Source: CBDEGK01 sp965237855
Lineage (GTDB): Bacteria; Pseudomonadota; Gammaproteobacteria; Pseudomonadales; Halieaceae
Direction: 5' to 3'
Assembly (NCBI GenBank): GCA_965237855.1
Contig: CBDEGK010000001.1
Coordinates: 62,001-126,000 of the forward strand
DNA: 64,000 nt
Of the stretch, positions 43,491-51,317 are shown piece by piece. The translations under genes and the position numbers were made by a program. Each line of letters begins with the position of its first letter. The first letter of the stretch is position 1. The notes beneath the pieces were generated by a model that ran no database searches, was not told the DNA's origin, and saw only the letters and a program-made list of their open reading frames with translations.

Positions 43491-44142
43491 TAGCCAACCA
43501 TATCAGTGCGCCACTACCGAGGCCCGTGAACAGGCTGCGTTTGAACACAGCCGGGGTGATCTTTTTAAGTTCGCCCAGCGGGTCGTGACTTTCGCGGGTG
43601 CGCTGTAGTACCGGCCATTCAATCGATCCGCCAAAAATTGCCGAGCCGATAGCCGCGGCAACCAACATGGCGCGCCCGGAATTGTCGATGGGAACCAGCC
43701 AGAACAGCCCGATGACTGCCACCCAGCTTCCCACCTGGCCTGCATAACTCATGGTGTTGAACTGAGCCTCGGTGCTCTTGCCGAAATCGAAATCGTAGAC
43801 AAACAGGCCGGCTTTCGCAGGAATCTTGTAGGTGGAACCTGAGAAGCTGGCGCCGGCAAAATGAAACCACTCGTGGATTAGTGTACTGACCACGACTCCT
43901 GCCACGATAGCGGTAGCAATGGAGAGGAAATTGGCGATACCCAGTTCCGTCACCAGGTACCAGGTGTCGGCTGCTGCCCAAAGGGCGAACACCGATATGG
44001 CCACCAGGAAGTGGGTAATGGCGTGTTTGAATAATTTCTCGGTGTCACTGAGTTGTAGCTGCGGCTGATCGTCGATCATGTCCGTCATCGTCGCCGAATC
44101 TTCAATGTCCTCGGCCGAGGTATCCGCCGTCTGCTCGCTCAT
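43483..44142 (-). CDS. Membrane protein with HExxH motif (site-2-protease-like)
   Basis: 219 residues: acidic cytoplasmic N terminus (about 40 residues), then four or five hydrophobic segments. HEWFHFAGASF lies at the end of a membrane helix, giving an intramembrane HExxH as in site-2 proteases and DUF3267 proteins. A later NSGRAML segment could hold the third ligand region, but the NPDG motif of S2P is not evident. Either a divergent membrane metalloprotease or an inactive relative. Confidence 0.6.
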   Translation of the reverse strand: MSEQTADTSAEDIEDSATMTDMIDDQPQLQLSDTEKLFKHAITHFLVAISVFALWAAADTWYLVTELGIANFLSIATAIVAGVVVSTLIHEWFHFAGASFSGSTYKIPAKAGLFVYDFDFGKSTEAQFNTMSYAGQVGSWVAVIGLFWLVPIDNSGRAMLVAAAIGSAIFGGSIEWPVLQRTRESHDPLGELKKITPAVFKRSLFTGLGSGALIWLAIS

Positions 44143-44195
44143 CGTATACTCCTGTGTCTTTGATCGTGAATATTAATTACTTGGGAGAACGCATT

Positions 44196-44840
44196 ATGGA
44201 TGCACCATTCGACTTAACGCAAACGGACAAATTACTCAGCACCACCCGGGCGGTGCGCAAGCGCCTGGATTTTGACAAACCGGTGGACAATCAAATTATC
44301 CTCGATTGCATCGCTCTGTCCCAACAAGCACCGACCGGGTCCAATACCCAGATGTGGCGCTGGGTGGTAGTGACCGATGCAGACAAGAAGGCCGCGATTG
44401 CTGAAGTGTATGGGCGTGGTGCTGTGTACCTGGAACAGGCGCGTGCGGCGTTGTCGGAGGATGACCGCCAAACTCACCGTGTGTACGATTCTGCGGACTA
44501 CCTGGTAACACGTCTGCACGAAGCGCCCGCGCTGGTGATTCCCTGTGTCATTGGGCGACCCGCAGACGGCGCTCCGGCTGTCGAGGCAGCTTCAATTTAC
44601 GGCTCCATCATGCCGGCGGTGTGGAGTTTCATGTTGGCCCTGCGCAGCCGTGGGCTTGGTTCTTGCTGGACCACGTTACATTTGGCCGAGGAGGCAACGG
44701 TTGCTGAAATTCTGGATATTCCCGACGATGTTCAGCAGGTGTGCCTGCTGCCAGTTGCCTACACCATCGGCACGGACTTCAAACTGGCTACCCGCCAGCC
44801 GCCGGCGGAAATCACCCACTTCAATGGCTGGGGGGAGTAG
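44196..44840 (+). CDS. Nitroreductase family protein
   Basis: 214 residues from ATG 44196 with GGGAG 8 bases upstream. An FMN-binding nitroreductase fold: TTRAVRKRLDFDKPV at the N terminus (phosphate-binding Arg region), APTGSNTQMWRW, and SRGLGSCWTTLH near 160-172. It reduces nitro compounds, quinones or flavins with NAD(P)H. Divergent from the HEWFH gene. It is the last resident gene before the cassette array. Confidence 0.9.
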   Translation: MDAPFDLTQTDKLLSTTRAVRKRLDFDKPVDNQIILDCIALSQQAPTGSNTQMWRWVVVTDADKKAAIAEVYGRGAVYLEQARAALSEDDRQTHRVYDSADYLVTRLHEAPALVIPCVIGRPADGAPAVEAASIYGSIMPAVWSFMLALRSRGLGSCWTTLHLAEEATVAEILDIPDDVQQVCLLPVAYTIGTDFKLATRQPPAEITHFNGWGE

Positions 44841-45009
44841 GGCTGGCGTACGGCAGCGGCGGGGCCTATGATAAAAAGAAACGAGGTTTTAGTTCACGAG
44901 GAATAAACCGTGGCAAACAGGGTGGTTTACAAGTTGTATGTCGCACCGACGTGTTTAATCACCTCGTACCGACGTCTAATAAGCTGGTATGCGTCTTGAG
45001 TACTAAACA

Positions 45010-45456
45010 ATGAGTCTAGATGCGCTCAATCGCTGGCTTTCGCTCGTGGCTAATCTCGGCGTCCTGATCGGCTTGGCTGTTGTAATTCTTGAGTTGAGCG
45101 AATCGAATCGGCAGGCAGCCTCGGTTGCAAGCCACGCTCGATACACCGAGATTGAATCTTCCTATCGCGACTACGCCTTAGCAGAACATCTGCCAGAGAT
45201 TTACGTTATCGTCGCAGAAAAGGGTGTTGATGATCTCAATGCATCCCAGCTTGAGCGGATTAAGAGTTGGGAAATGGCACGCATAGTTCGAATGGAGGGA
45301 CAGTACGTTCAATATCACTCAGGCTATCTCTCCGAGACCGCGTTCAAGATTATGTTGAAGTTTGCGATAACAAAGATCGGGCTTTGGAATGAGCTGGGGA
45401 TCAGATCTTCAAACAGCGGGTTCAATCGTGCTATCGGGGTAGCGGATGACACATAA
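45010..45456 (+). CDS. Cassette 1: membrane-anchored protein of unknown function
   Basis: 148 residues with one N-terminal membrane helix (LVANLGVLIGLAVVILEL) and a soluble helical remainder with NRQAASVASHARYTEIESSY. No family named with confidence; proteins of this outline are common in marine data sets. The stop codon overlaps the left box of attC 1. Confidence 0.7.
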   Translation: MSLDALNRWLSLVANLGVLIGLAVVILELSESNRQAASVASHARYTEIESSYRDYALAEHLPEIYVIVAEKGVDDLNASQLERIKSWEMARIVRMEGQYVQYHSGYLSETAFKIMLKFAITKIGLWNELGIRSSNSGFNRAIGVADDT

Positions 45457-45525
45457 CAAGCCTGGGCAAAAACGCCCTACGGGCGGGACGGCGCTAAGGC
45501 GCCGCCTTTGCCAGAAGCGTTATGC
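45451..45525 (+). other. attC site 1
   Basis: 75 bp: left box ACATAACAAG, right box GCGTTATGC, with a GC-rich imperfect hairpin between (GGGCGGGACGGCGCTAAGGC... region). The recombination point would be after G45519. Confidence 0.85.
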
Positions 45526-45540
45526 GTCAGTGAGGCTGCT

Positions 45541-45915
45541 GTGACAGAAGCTGAATTAATAGAAAGCGTACAGCTCGTCGTGGGAAACGCGTTCGCGGCA
45601 TACGCGATCTTCCTCACACTTGCTACAAGTTACGTGGTGATAGCTCAAATCTCGGGACGCAACTTGTCGCCCTCACAGGTAGGGCTCCTTACCACTTTGT
45701 ACTCGATTGCAATTGCCATCATGGTTGGTGCTCTTCAAGGACAAAACATTTTGTCCGATTCACTCAGACTTGAGCAACTGGAGCGTTTCCCACGGGGAGG
45801 GGAAGTTGATATTGCCTTTGCACCAATAACACTTGCCTCCAATTTGCTAATCTATCTGGGTAGCTTGAAGTATATGTGGGACATTAGACGGAAGTGGAAA
45901 CAGGATGACGCATAA
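45541..45915 (+). CDS. Cassette 2: three-helix membrane protein
   Basis: 124 residues from GTG 45541, the first start after attC 1. Three hydrophobic segments (AYAIFLTLATSYVVIAQI, LLTTLYSIAIAIMVGAL, ITLASNLLIYLGSLKYMW) and a basic C terminus. Unknown function. The stop is within the left box of attC 2. Confidence 0.7.
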   Translation: MTEAELIESVQLVVGNAFAAYAIFLTLATSYVVIAQISGRNLSPSQVGLLTTLYSIAIAIMVGALQGQNILSDSLRLEQLERFPRGGEVDIAFAPITLASNLLIYLGSLKYMWDIRRKWKQDDA

Positions 45916-45990
45916 CAAGGGCACCATATTTGCGGCCTACGGCCGCCGGACTCGTGGCCTCGCCACTCGCCGTTTATGCCGGCGTTATGT
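45910..45990 (+). other. attC site 2
   Basis: 81 bp: left box GCATAACAAG, right box GCGTTATGT, with self-complementary GGCCTACGGCC and related stems between. Confidence 0.85.
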
Positions 45991-46010
45991 GCCCAACAGC
46001 GGGAGAGTTT

Positions 46011-46241
46011 ATGAAACATTTTGATACAGCCTCACTGGCTGTCATAGTTGTAACCTTCGTACTGTTTGTGGCGGCTCTATTCTTTACCGGATTTACTCAT
46101 GACTTGTTACTGGAAGCCGGTGTTTTTCTAGTGTCCGTCAAGCTAATTGTGATGGCCTACAAAGCAAGCGTTTCGAATGAGGAGATCCAGTCAGAACTAA
46201 GATATATCAAGCAGATATTGAATGATCGGGAAGGCACATAA
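46011..46241 (+). CDS. Cassette 3: small two-helix membrane protein
   Basis: 76 residues from ATG 46011 with GGGAGA upstream: two membrane segments (VIVVTFVLFVAALFFTGF; LLEAGVFLVSVKLIVMAY) then a short charged tail. Unknown function. Stop overlaps attC 3. Confidence 0.65.
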   Translation: MKHFDTASLAVIVVTFVLFVAALFFTGFTHDLLLEAGVFLVSVKLIVMAYKASVSNEEIQSELRYIKQILNDREGT

Positions 46242-46319
46242 CAAGGCCATGAAAACGACCGCTCGAAAGCGTGGCCTGGGACGCGCAGACAGCGCGCACC
46301 CCTTATGGCGACGTTAGAC
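46236..46319 (+). other. attC site 3
   Basis: 84 bp: left box ACATAACAAG, right box ACGTTAGAC, with GC-rich complementary arms (GGACGCGCAGACAGCGCGC region). Confidence 0.85.
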
Positions 46320-46347
46320 GGCTCAGCGTGATCGGACTCAAAGCGAC

Positions 46348-46905
46348 ATGACGCTCTTTGAATTTCTATCGGTCGCCGTCTCGATTGTGATGGCGCTCAG
46401 TGCGGGTCAACTCCTCTCGAACCTAAGAGAGGTGTTCGATCCGTCCAGGCGTTATTGGGTCCACGCGATGTGGGTCGCCCATTTGCTCATTCTCCACATA
46501 CTTACTTGGTGGAGCCTTTGGGCTTATCGAGATATCCAGTCGTGGAATCTCGTGACTTTCATGGTAGTTCTTATACCGCCGGGTCTCCTTTTCGTATGTA
46601 CGAGCGCGCTCGTGCCAAATTCCTCGTCTACTGTGGCCTCGTGGGACGCACACTTCTTCGAAGTTCGCCGCTGGTTTTTCGCTGCCAGGAGTCTGTTCCT
46701 CATCGGAGCGGGGTTCCGCACCTGGTTCCTCCTCGAAAAGTCCCTTCTGGAGAGTCCGACTCCTGTATCAGCCCCAATTCTGGTACTTTGCATTGCGGGC
46801 TTCCTTTTTCCTGATCGTCGCTTACAAGGTGTGGTGGCCGTTGTTACCATGGTGCTCCTTGTTTTCGGCGTGGCCTACTTTCGCCTTGAGGCCGGCGTGC
46901 GTTGA
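46348..46905 (+). CDS. Cassette 4: multi-pass membrane protein
   Basis: 185 residues with about five hydrophobic segments; opening FEFLSVAVSIVMALSAGQLL and a VHAMWVAHLLILHILTWWSLW helix pair region (recognised from HAMWVAHLLILHILTWW). Unknown function. It ends just before attC 4. Confidence 0.7.
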   Translation: MTLFEFLSVAVSIVMALSAGQLLSNLREVFDPSRRYWVHAMWVAHLLILHILTWWSLWAYRDIQSWNLVTFMVVLIPPGLLFVCTSALVPNSSSTVASWDAHFFEVRRWFFAARSLFLIGAGFRTWFLLEKSLLESPTPVSAPILVLCIAGFLFPDRRLQGVVAVVTMVLLVFGVAYFRLEAGVR

Positions 46906-46912
46906 ACCGGCC

Positions 46913-46972
46913 GCCTAATAAGTCAAGCCAGCAGGGACACCGTAACCGGCGCCCCCGCTTGAAGCGTTATGC
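46913..46972 (+). other. attC site 4 (left box mutated)
   Basis: 60 bp: left box GCCTAATAAG, in which the expected C of TAAC is T, and right box GCGTTATGC. The stem CAAGCC...GCTTGA is retained. The altered left box may lower recombination. Confidence 0.75.
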
Positions 46973-47001
46973 ACCACATACGACAAAGCCGGTAGTTTGA
47001 A

Positions 47002-47421
47002 ATGGAAAGTACACACATATTCATTCCAGTCTTGGTTCAGGTAGCACTTACTCTATGGCTTTATATTTACTTGGCAGTTGCTAAATCTCGAGCAGCGAAG
47101 CTGGGTCAAGTAAACGAAGATCGCAGAGGGCTACATGATGATGCGTGGCCAGATAACGTGCTACAGATAAACAACTGTATCCGCAACCAGTTTGAGGTGC
47201 CGGTATTATTCTACATACTCATTGTAGTTTTGTGGTGTATCAACAGTATTAGCATCTACATACATGTTTTAGCTTGGCTTTTCGTACTAACCCGTATTGT
47301 CCATGCAGTAATACATACCGGATCTAATTATGTTCCTTCAAGACGTAAAGTATTTATGCTTGGATGTTTTATTCTAATGGGCATTACCGTGTTTTCAGCC
47401 TACAAAATATTGTCGGTCTAA
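47002..47421 (+). CDS. Cassette 5: MAPEG-family membrane protein
   Basis: 139 residues with four helices and the MAPEG hallmark NCIRNQFEVPVLFYIL, in which Asn/Arg/Glu contact glutathione in characterised members; also LAWLFVLTRIVHAVIHTGSN near the end. Likely a membrane glutathione-transferase-like or related detoxification protein. Followed by attC 5. Confidence 0.82.
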   Translation: MESTHIFIPVLVQVALTLWLYIYLAVAKSRAAKLGQVNEDRRGLHDDAWPDNVLQINNCIRNQFEVPVLFYILIVVLWCINSISIYIHVLAWLFVLTRIVHAVIHTGSNYVPSRRKVFMLGCFILMGITVFSAYKILSV

Positions 47422-47424
47422 AAT

Positions 47425-47502
47425 GCATAACAAGGCCAGTCAGGGGGACACAAAAATTGCCGCTTCACTCGGGCCTTTATGCCCCTGCTGGCGGCGTTAG
47501 GT
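47425..47502 (+). other. attC site 5
   Basis: 78 bp: left box GCATAACAAG, right box GCGTTAGGT. CCAGTCAGGGGG pairs imperfectly with CCCCTGCTGG near the right box. Confidence 0.88.
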
Positions 47503-47511
47503 AACAAAAAT

Positions 47512-48576
47512 ATGAAAGTGCTACGACATGCGCTACTGGCAATTCTTTTTCCGCTAGTATTAACACTAAGCCCTAACGCTGAAAGTGGGCAGTTTCTGTG
47601 GCAGACAAATTCCGCAGGAAACGATATCCATATATTCAATATCGAGAACTTCGAATTGCAAAGCCGTTTGGTCGTGGGGCCAGAGCCTCACGGTATCGCT
47701 GCGCCCGATGATGGTCGCGTTATCTACGTATCTTTGGAGGCAAATGGGCAAGACTACGGCGAAGTCCTCTGGATCGATCCGCAGTCACTGAAAATTGAGC
47801 ATCGGCTCACGGTAGGGCCAGAGCCACACGCGATTGCAACGACTCCCGACGGGCTGTGGATATACGTGCCTTGTCGGGATGGAAACTATTGGGTTATTGA
47901 CGCCGAAGCCAGAAAAGTTGTTACCAAAATTCATACCGGTGGACGACCACATAACACCCAGGCTTCACGAGACGGACGTTACATGTTTTTGTCCCCCATG
48001 GGTAAGCCGCAAGGCGTAACTGTGGTGGATATTGAAGCCCAGCATAAGGTCGTAGGGTTTATCCCTTTTTCCGATTCAGTACGCCCACCTGCGCTTTCGG
48101 CTGACGGACGATTCTTGTTTCAACATGTGGATGGACTCAATGGGTTTGAAGTTGCGGATGTACAACAACTCAAAGTTATCGCGTCTGTGGAGCACTCCAC
48201 TAGCCTTGGCTGGTTTATGCCTATCAATCTCCTTGGCTACATCACCCTGGAAGGACTTAAACGTTGTCACGGGCTGGCGTTAAGACCTGATCAGGAAGAG
48301 ATATGGTCTACCTGCGCCGAGTATTTGACCATTCATAGTGTGAGTGATCTTTCATACCCGGAGACACATCTTATGACTCTTGAAGGGAAAGGATACTGGC
48401 TGACGTTTTCCCTTGATAGCCGTTATGCCTTTATAGCTTTAAGCAGCCAGAATAAAGTGGCTGTTATTGATACCGCTAAAAAGCAGTTAGTACAATACCT
48501 GTCAGTCGGAGATGCACCAAAGCGAAACATTGTAGTCGAACTGCCGGAATTACCATCTAGCGAAAAATTAATGTGA
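47512..48576 (+). CDS. Cassette 6: exported YVTN-type beta-propeller protein
   Basis: 354 residues from ATG 47512 with a signal peptide (LLAILFPLVLTLSPNAESG). The rest is seven or so repeats of about 45 residues of the YVTN/NHL-type pattern, for example LVVGPEPHGIAAPDDGRVIY, LTVGPEPHAIATTPDGLWIY and IHTGGRPHNTQASRDGRYMF, with the closing QYLSVGDAPKRN. Likely a periplasmic or secreted binding propeller. Large for a cassette gene. Confidence 0.8.
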   Translation: MKVLRHALLAILFPLVLTLSPNAESGQFLWQTNSAGNDIHIFNIENFELQSRLVVGPEPHGIAAPDDGRVIYVSLEANGQDYGEVLWIDPQSLKIEHRLTVGPEPHAIATTPDGLWIYVPCRDGNYWVIDAEARKVVTKIHTGGRPHNTQASRDGRYMFLSPMGKPQGVTVVDIEAQHKVVGFIPFSDSVRPPALSADGRFLFQHVDGLNGFEVADVQQLKVIASVEHSTSLGWFMPINLLGYITLEGLKRCHGLALRPDQEEIWSTCAEYLTIHSVSDLSYPETHLMTLEGKGYWLTFSLDSRYAFIALSSQNKVAVIDTAKKQLVQYLSVGDAPKRNIVVELPELPSSEKLM

Positions 48577-48594
48577 CCCAAAAAGACGTGCACA

Positions 48595-48611
48595 CTATTT
48601 AGGCGTTATAT
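48595..48611 (+). other. Half attC site (right box only)
   Basis: GCGTTATAT at 48603-48611 resembles an attC right box, 28 bp after the propeller gene. No matching left box is seen near the gene's stop, so the site appears eroded or deleted. Confidence 0.45.
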
Positions 48612-48623
48612 GGCAAACCCTCA

Positions 48624-48899
48624 ATGAAAGCACTACCTGCCCAGGCCTTGAGCTATAAGAGGACACCGGAGTTCACGAACGAAACTGTGCCAAAAGGACT
48701 TCTTCGAGCCCATCAAACGAAAGAGGGAACCTGGGGCAAGATCGTAGTACTGGAAGGCCAGCTCAGATACCGTATTCTTGAGCCCGATCTTGAGTTGTTG
48801 GATCTATCAGCAGAAAATTATGGTGTCGTTGAGCCAACTATATTGCATGAAGTGGAGCCTCTGGGCGAAGTGCGTTTTTATGTCGAGTTCTACCGTTAG
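48624..48899 (+). CDS. DUF1971 (TehB-like cupin) protein
   Basis: 91 residues matching DUF1971, the small cupin-like domain seen in tellurite-resistance-associated proteins: FTNETVPKGLLRAHQTKEGTWGKI-type start (recognised from VPKGLLRAHQTKEGTW), GQLRYRI and VEPTILHEVEPLGEVRF. Probable small-ligand or oxyanion binding. GFA gene follows 8 bp later. Confidence 0.8.
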   Translation: MKALPAQALSYKRTPEFTNETVPKGLLRAHQTKEGTWGKIVVLEGQLRYRILEPDLELLDLSAENYGVVEPTILHEVEPLGEVRFYVEFYR

Positions 48900-48907
48900 G
48901 TGACGCA

Positions 48908-49300
48908 ATGACTTTCTCAGGTGGGTGTTTGTGTGGTGCGCTTCGATTTGAATCCAGTCACGCTGCGGTAGAAACGGGTTACTGCCATTGCTCGATTTGC
49001 AGAAAATCTACTGGCGCGCCGCTGTTAGCGTTTGCCTCGTTCCCGGCTGATAGCTTCACCTATGTGAAGGGGGAGCCGACGGTTTTCATCTCCTCCTCTA
49101 AAGGCCAAAGAGAATTCTGCAACCTCTGCGGGACTCAAATCTGCTTCAGAGAAGCGGGCATAGCTGAAACTGTGGATGTGAACTCTGGGACGCTGGACGA
49201 AATCGACCTGGTTGCACCGCAGTACCACATTTATACGGACGATCGAGTTGCCTGGTTTGAAGTCGATGATCAACTTCCAAGGCACAAACAAGGGCTTTAG
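48908..49300 (+). CDS. GFA-family (glutathione-dependent formaldehyde-activating-like) protein
   Basis: 130 residues with the GFA/CENP-V zinc pattern: GGCLCGALRFE, YCHCSICRKSTGAP and NLCGTQICF. Two zinc sites are expected. Family members bind glutathione adducts or act in detoxification; a specific reaction cannot be assigned. In a tight run with the DUF1971 and HAB-like genes. Confidence 0.88.
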   Translation: MTFSGGCLCGALRFESSHAAVETGYCHCSICRKSTGAPLLAFASFPADSFTYVKGEPTVFISSSKGQREFCNLCGTQICFREAGIAETVDVNSGTLDEIDLVAPQYHIYTDDRVAWFEVDDQLPRHKQGL

Positions 49301-49328
49301 GCACACAAGTCACAACAGGAGAAACACA

Positions 49329-49775
49329 ATGAATATCGAGGTTGGGAGCACGGGAAAAAAGCTGCTCTTCTGGGGCGCCGTTCTTTTTCTGGTTGGTTTG
49401 CTGCAGGGGGCCCTAATTCCCTATTTTCTGAATCCACGAATGGCGTTGTCGGCGCACTTGGCCGCCGTGCAAAGTGGCATGGCGCTCATGATATTCGGTC
49501 TGGCCTGGGGTGTCTTATCGCTTCAAGAAAAGTGGCTCAAAGTGGCTTACTATTCAGGTGTCGCGAGTATGTACCTGGTGTGGATGGCAATTACGCTGTC
49601 GGCTGTTCTTGGCGCCAGTAAGGCGCTGCCGATGGCCGGAAAAGGGTTCGCCTCGACGCAGTTCAATGAGACCGTTGTTGAGTTAATCGTTTACCTCGGT
49701 GCAGGTCTTGGCGTGATGTCTGCAGCGCTAATTGTCTGTGGCCTGTATAAAGGGTTGAGCACGCCCAATGCCTAA
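49329..49775 (+). CDS. Four-helix membrane protein (hydroxylaminobenzene-mutase-like)
   Basis: 148 residues from ATG 49329 with CAGGAG upstream. Four membrane helices; FLVGLLQGALIPYFLNPRMALSAHLAAVQSGMAL matches the HAB family by its NPRMALSAHLAAVQSG core. Some members rearrange hydroxylaminoarenes, which are products of nitroreductases, and a nitroreductase gene lies at 44196. Functional link is inference. Followed by a short attC. Confidence 0.72.
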   Translation: MNIEVGSTGKKLLFWGAVLFLVGLLQGALIPYFLNPRMALSAHLAAVQSGMALMIFGLAWGVLSLQEKWLKVAYYSGVASMYLVWMAITLSAVLGASKALPMAGKGFASTQFNETVVELIVYLGAGLGVMSAALIVCGLYKGLSTPNA

Positions 49776-49814
49776 CAAATTCTTTAGCTAAACGCTTTTC
49801 GGCATTCGTTAGCT
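49770..49814 (+). other. Short attC-like site 6
   Basis: 45 bp: left box GCCTAACAAA, right box CGTTAGCT, with GCTAAACGC/GCATTCG between. Shorter than the usual 57-140 bp; either a minimal or an internally deleted attC. Confidence 0.7.
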
Positions 49815-49833
49815 GACATCGAGGGATCAGGAC

Positions 49834-50214
49834 ATGGGAAAGATCACAAAAATCGACGCGGCCAATTTCTCCATCGATATTTTTGCCGACAAGTCGGTGT
49901 TGCCGCGGCTGCGTACACCCGGCCCGCCTGTGCGTATTGACGGCATGACTGTCGGCGTTGTTACGATGGATCAAAATGCACCACATGGCGGAGAAGTTCA
50001 CCCAGATGGTGATGAATGGCTCTATGTGATCTCGGGCAGGTTACGCGTGGTTGGCGATTCAGCGCCCGACGAACCAATGGAGCTGGGCCCGGGTGAGTCC
50101 TGCATTGTTTCAGAGGGTGAGTGGCATCGCGTCGATGTTCTGGAGCCTACACAACTCATTCATGTCACGCCGGGACCGAATGGCGATCACAGGCCGGAGT
50201 TAGAAGATGCATAA
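49834..50214 (+). CDS. Cupin-domain protein
   Basis: 126 residues with one cupin barrel: metal-type motif HGGEVHPDGDEWLYVISG followed by GPGESCIVSEGEWHRV. A metal is likely bound by the two His, Glu and the later His. Function unknown. Its stop overlaps the start of the hydrolase gene by 8 bp. First gene after the short attC. Confidence 0.82.
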   Translation: MGKITKIDAANFSIDIFADKSVLPRLRTPGPPVRIDGMTVGVVTMDQNAPHGGEVHPDGDEWLYVISGRLRVVGDSAPDEPMELGPGESCIVSEGEWHRVDVLEPTQLIHVTPGPNGDHRPELEDA

Positions 50215-51271
50215 CGAGGATATTGAATCCAACACGCCCTTGCGAGCTCCACCCAGCGACTATGCCCCGCCGGATAGCAGCCAATGGTTTTCCATTGCTG
50301 AGGGGCACGATGCTGGCAAGAAGCTGTTTTATTTCGATCATACTATTGGCGAGGGAGAGTCAGCGGCAACGGTTGTCTTTGTCCATGGCAATCCTGAGAG
50401 TTCGTATACCTACCGACACATCCGTGATGCATTAATCGCCTCTGGAAAGCCCATTCGAATAGTTGCCATGGATCACATCGGCTTCGGTTTGTCGGATCAA
50501 GCTACCTTTGAGATGGTCGATATGCATCACTCGGCCAACCTCTGGCAACTGGTAAGACATCTCCAGCTGACGGATGTCACCCTGGTGGTTCACGATTGGG
50601 GTGGCCCCATCGGCATCAGTGCTTTCTCTCACGAGCCCTCTCGGGTGCGGAACTTGCTGGTAATGAACACCACGATCTTTCCGATGCCCAGTGATGGCTT
50701 TACCTACAGCAACTTTCCAATTCGCTGGTTACCCTGGTGCCACACACCCAGAGTGGTTCCCAATGCGTTATGGGGCGGTGTGGCTGGCTACGTGGTGTCT
50801 CACGGATCCCTCCAGGGAACGATTCGCTTTATGGCAAACGTTGCCAAGTATCTGTTTCTGTTTGCTGCCCGCTTGATCCCAGCTGGATCCCCCGAGTACG
50901 TGTGGTCGGAATCATTGCGCTCCAAGGCCAACTCGAAGAGCTCAAAACGCAATGTCTTACAGACACCGGTCTGGGGGTACGGTTATCGCTATGTTGATCC
51001 AACGCACGGCGAGCAGGACAACAGCGCCTACTACAAGACAATGCAACAACGCGTACCCGAAGCTTGGGGACCAGACGGTCAAAATATCCAGGTATGCGGT
51101 TACTTTGGTGGTTGGGATGCTTGTGGCAAAGAATCTGTGATTGAGCAATGGCAGGCGGCGCTTCCGCAAATGAGTGACTACACCTACAGGTTTCCAGACG
51201 TGGGCCACTTTATAGAAGAGTACAAGGGCGAGGAAATGGCGGCCTCAATTTTGCGAATGAACGGCTTTTGA
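50207..51271 (+). CDS. Haloalkane-dehalogenase-like alpha/beta hydrolase
   Basis: 354 residues. The oxyanion/halide motif HGNPESSYTYRH, nucleophile Asp in VHDWGGPIG, and C-terminal His in DVGHFIEEY match haloalkane dehalogenases and close epoxide-hydrolase relatives; Trp next to the nucleophile and Asn in HGNP are the halide-stabilising pair. It therefore may cleave carbon-halogen bonds, but the cap domain is longer than usual and substrates are unknown. Coupled to the cupin gene. No attC follows, so it may be resident. Confidence 0.8.
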   Translation: MHNEDIESNTPLRAPPSDYAPPDSSQWFSIAEGHDAGKKLFYFDHTIGEGESAATVVFVHGNPESSYTYRHIRDALIASGKPIRIVAMDHIGFGLSDQATFEMVDMHHSANLWQLVRHLQLTDVTLVVHDWGGPIGISAFSHEPSRVRNLLVMNTTIFPMPSDGFTYSNFPIRWLPWCHTPRVVPNALWGGVAGYVVSHGSLQGTIRFMANVAKYLFLFAARLIPAGSPEYVWSESLRSKANSKSSKRNVLQTPVWGYGYRYVDPTHGEQDNSAYYKTMQQRVPEAWGPDGQNIQVCGYFGGWDACGKESVIEQWQAALPQMSDYTYRFPDVGHFIEEYKGEEMAASILRMNGF

Positions 51272-51317
51272 ACATGACAAATACTGGTAATCGGATAAAC
51301 CACTCGCTGTACTCGCA

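Larger units (their letters stand above)
45010..49814 (+). other. Integron-type gene cassette array without integrase (CALIN)
   Basis: Short ORFs, all on the plus strand, alternate with attC-like sites whose outer boxes are (A/G)CATAAC-AAG and GCGTTA(T/G)G(C/T). Sites are at 45451, 45910, 46236, 46913 and 47425, with a right half at 48605 and a short site at 49770. Gene ends lie a few bases before each left box, and starts soon after each right box, as expected for cassettes. No intI gene lies in the window, so it fits a cluster of attC sites lacking integrase, or the distal part of a chromosomal integron. No clear attC or attI precedes the first gene (44841-45009). Confidence 0.85.

Noticed and set aside
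44841..45009. Possible attI or integrase remnant ahead of the first cassette
   Set aside because: No integrase motifs and no recognisable attI; only AT-rich promoter-like sequence.
48896..48902. GTTAGGT overlapping the DUF1971 stop codon, as another attC right box
   Set aside because: No left box or stem upstream; probably chance overlap with the stop codon.
50208..50217. GCATAAC at the hydrolase start as an attC left box
   Set aside because: No partner right box within 150 bp, and it lies inside overlapping coding sequence.
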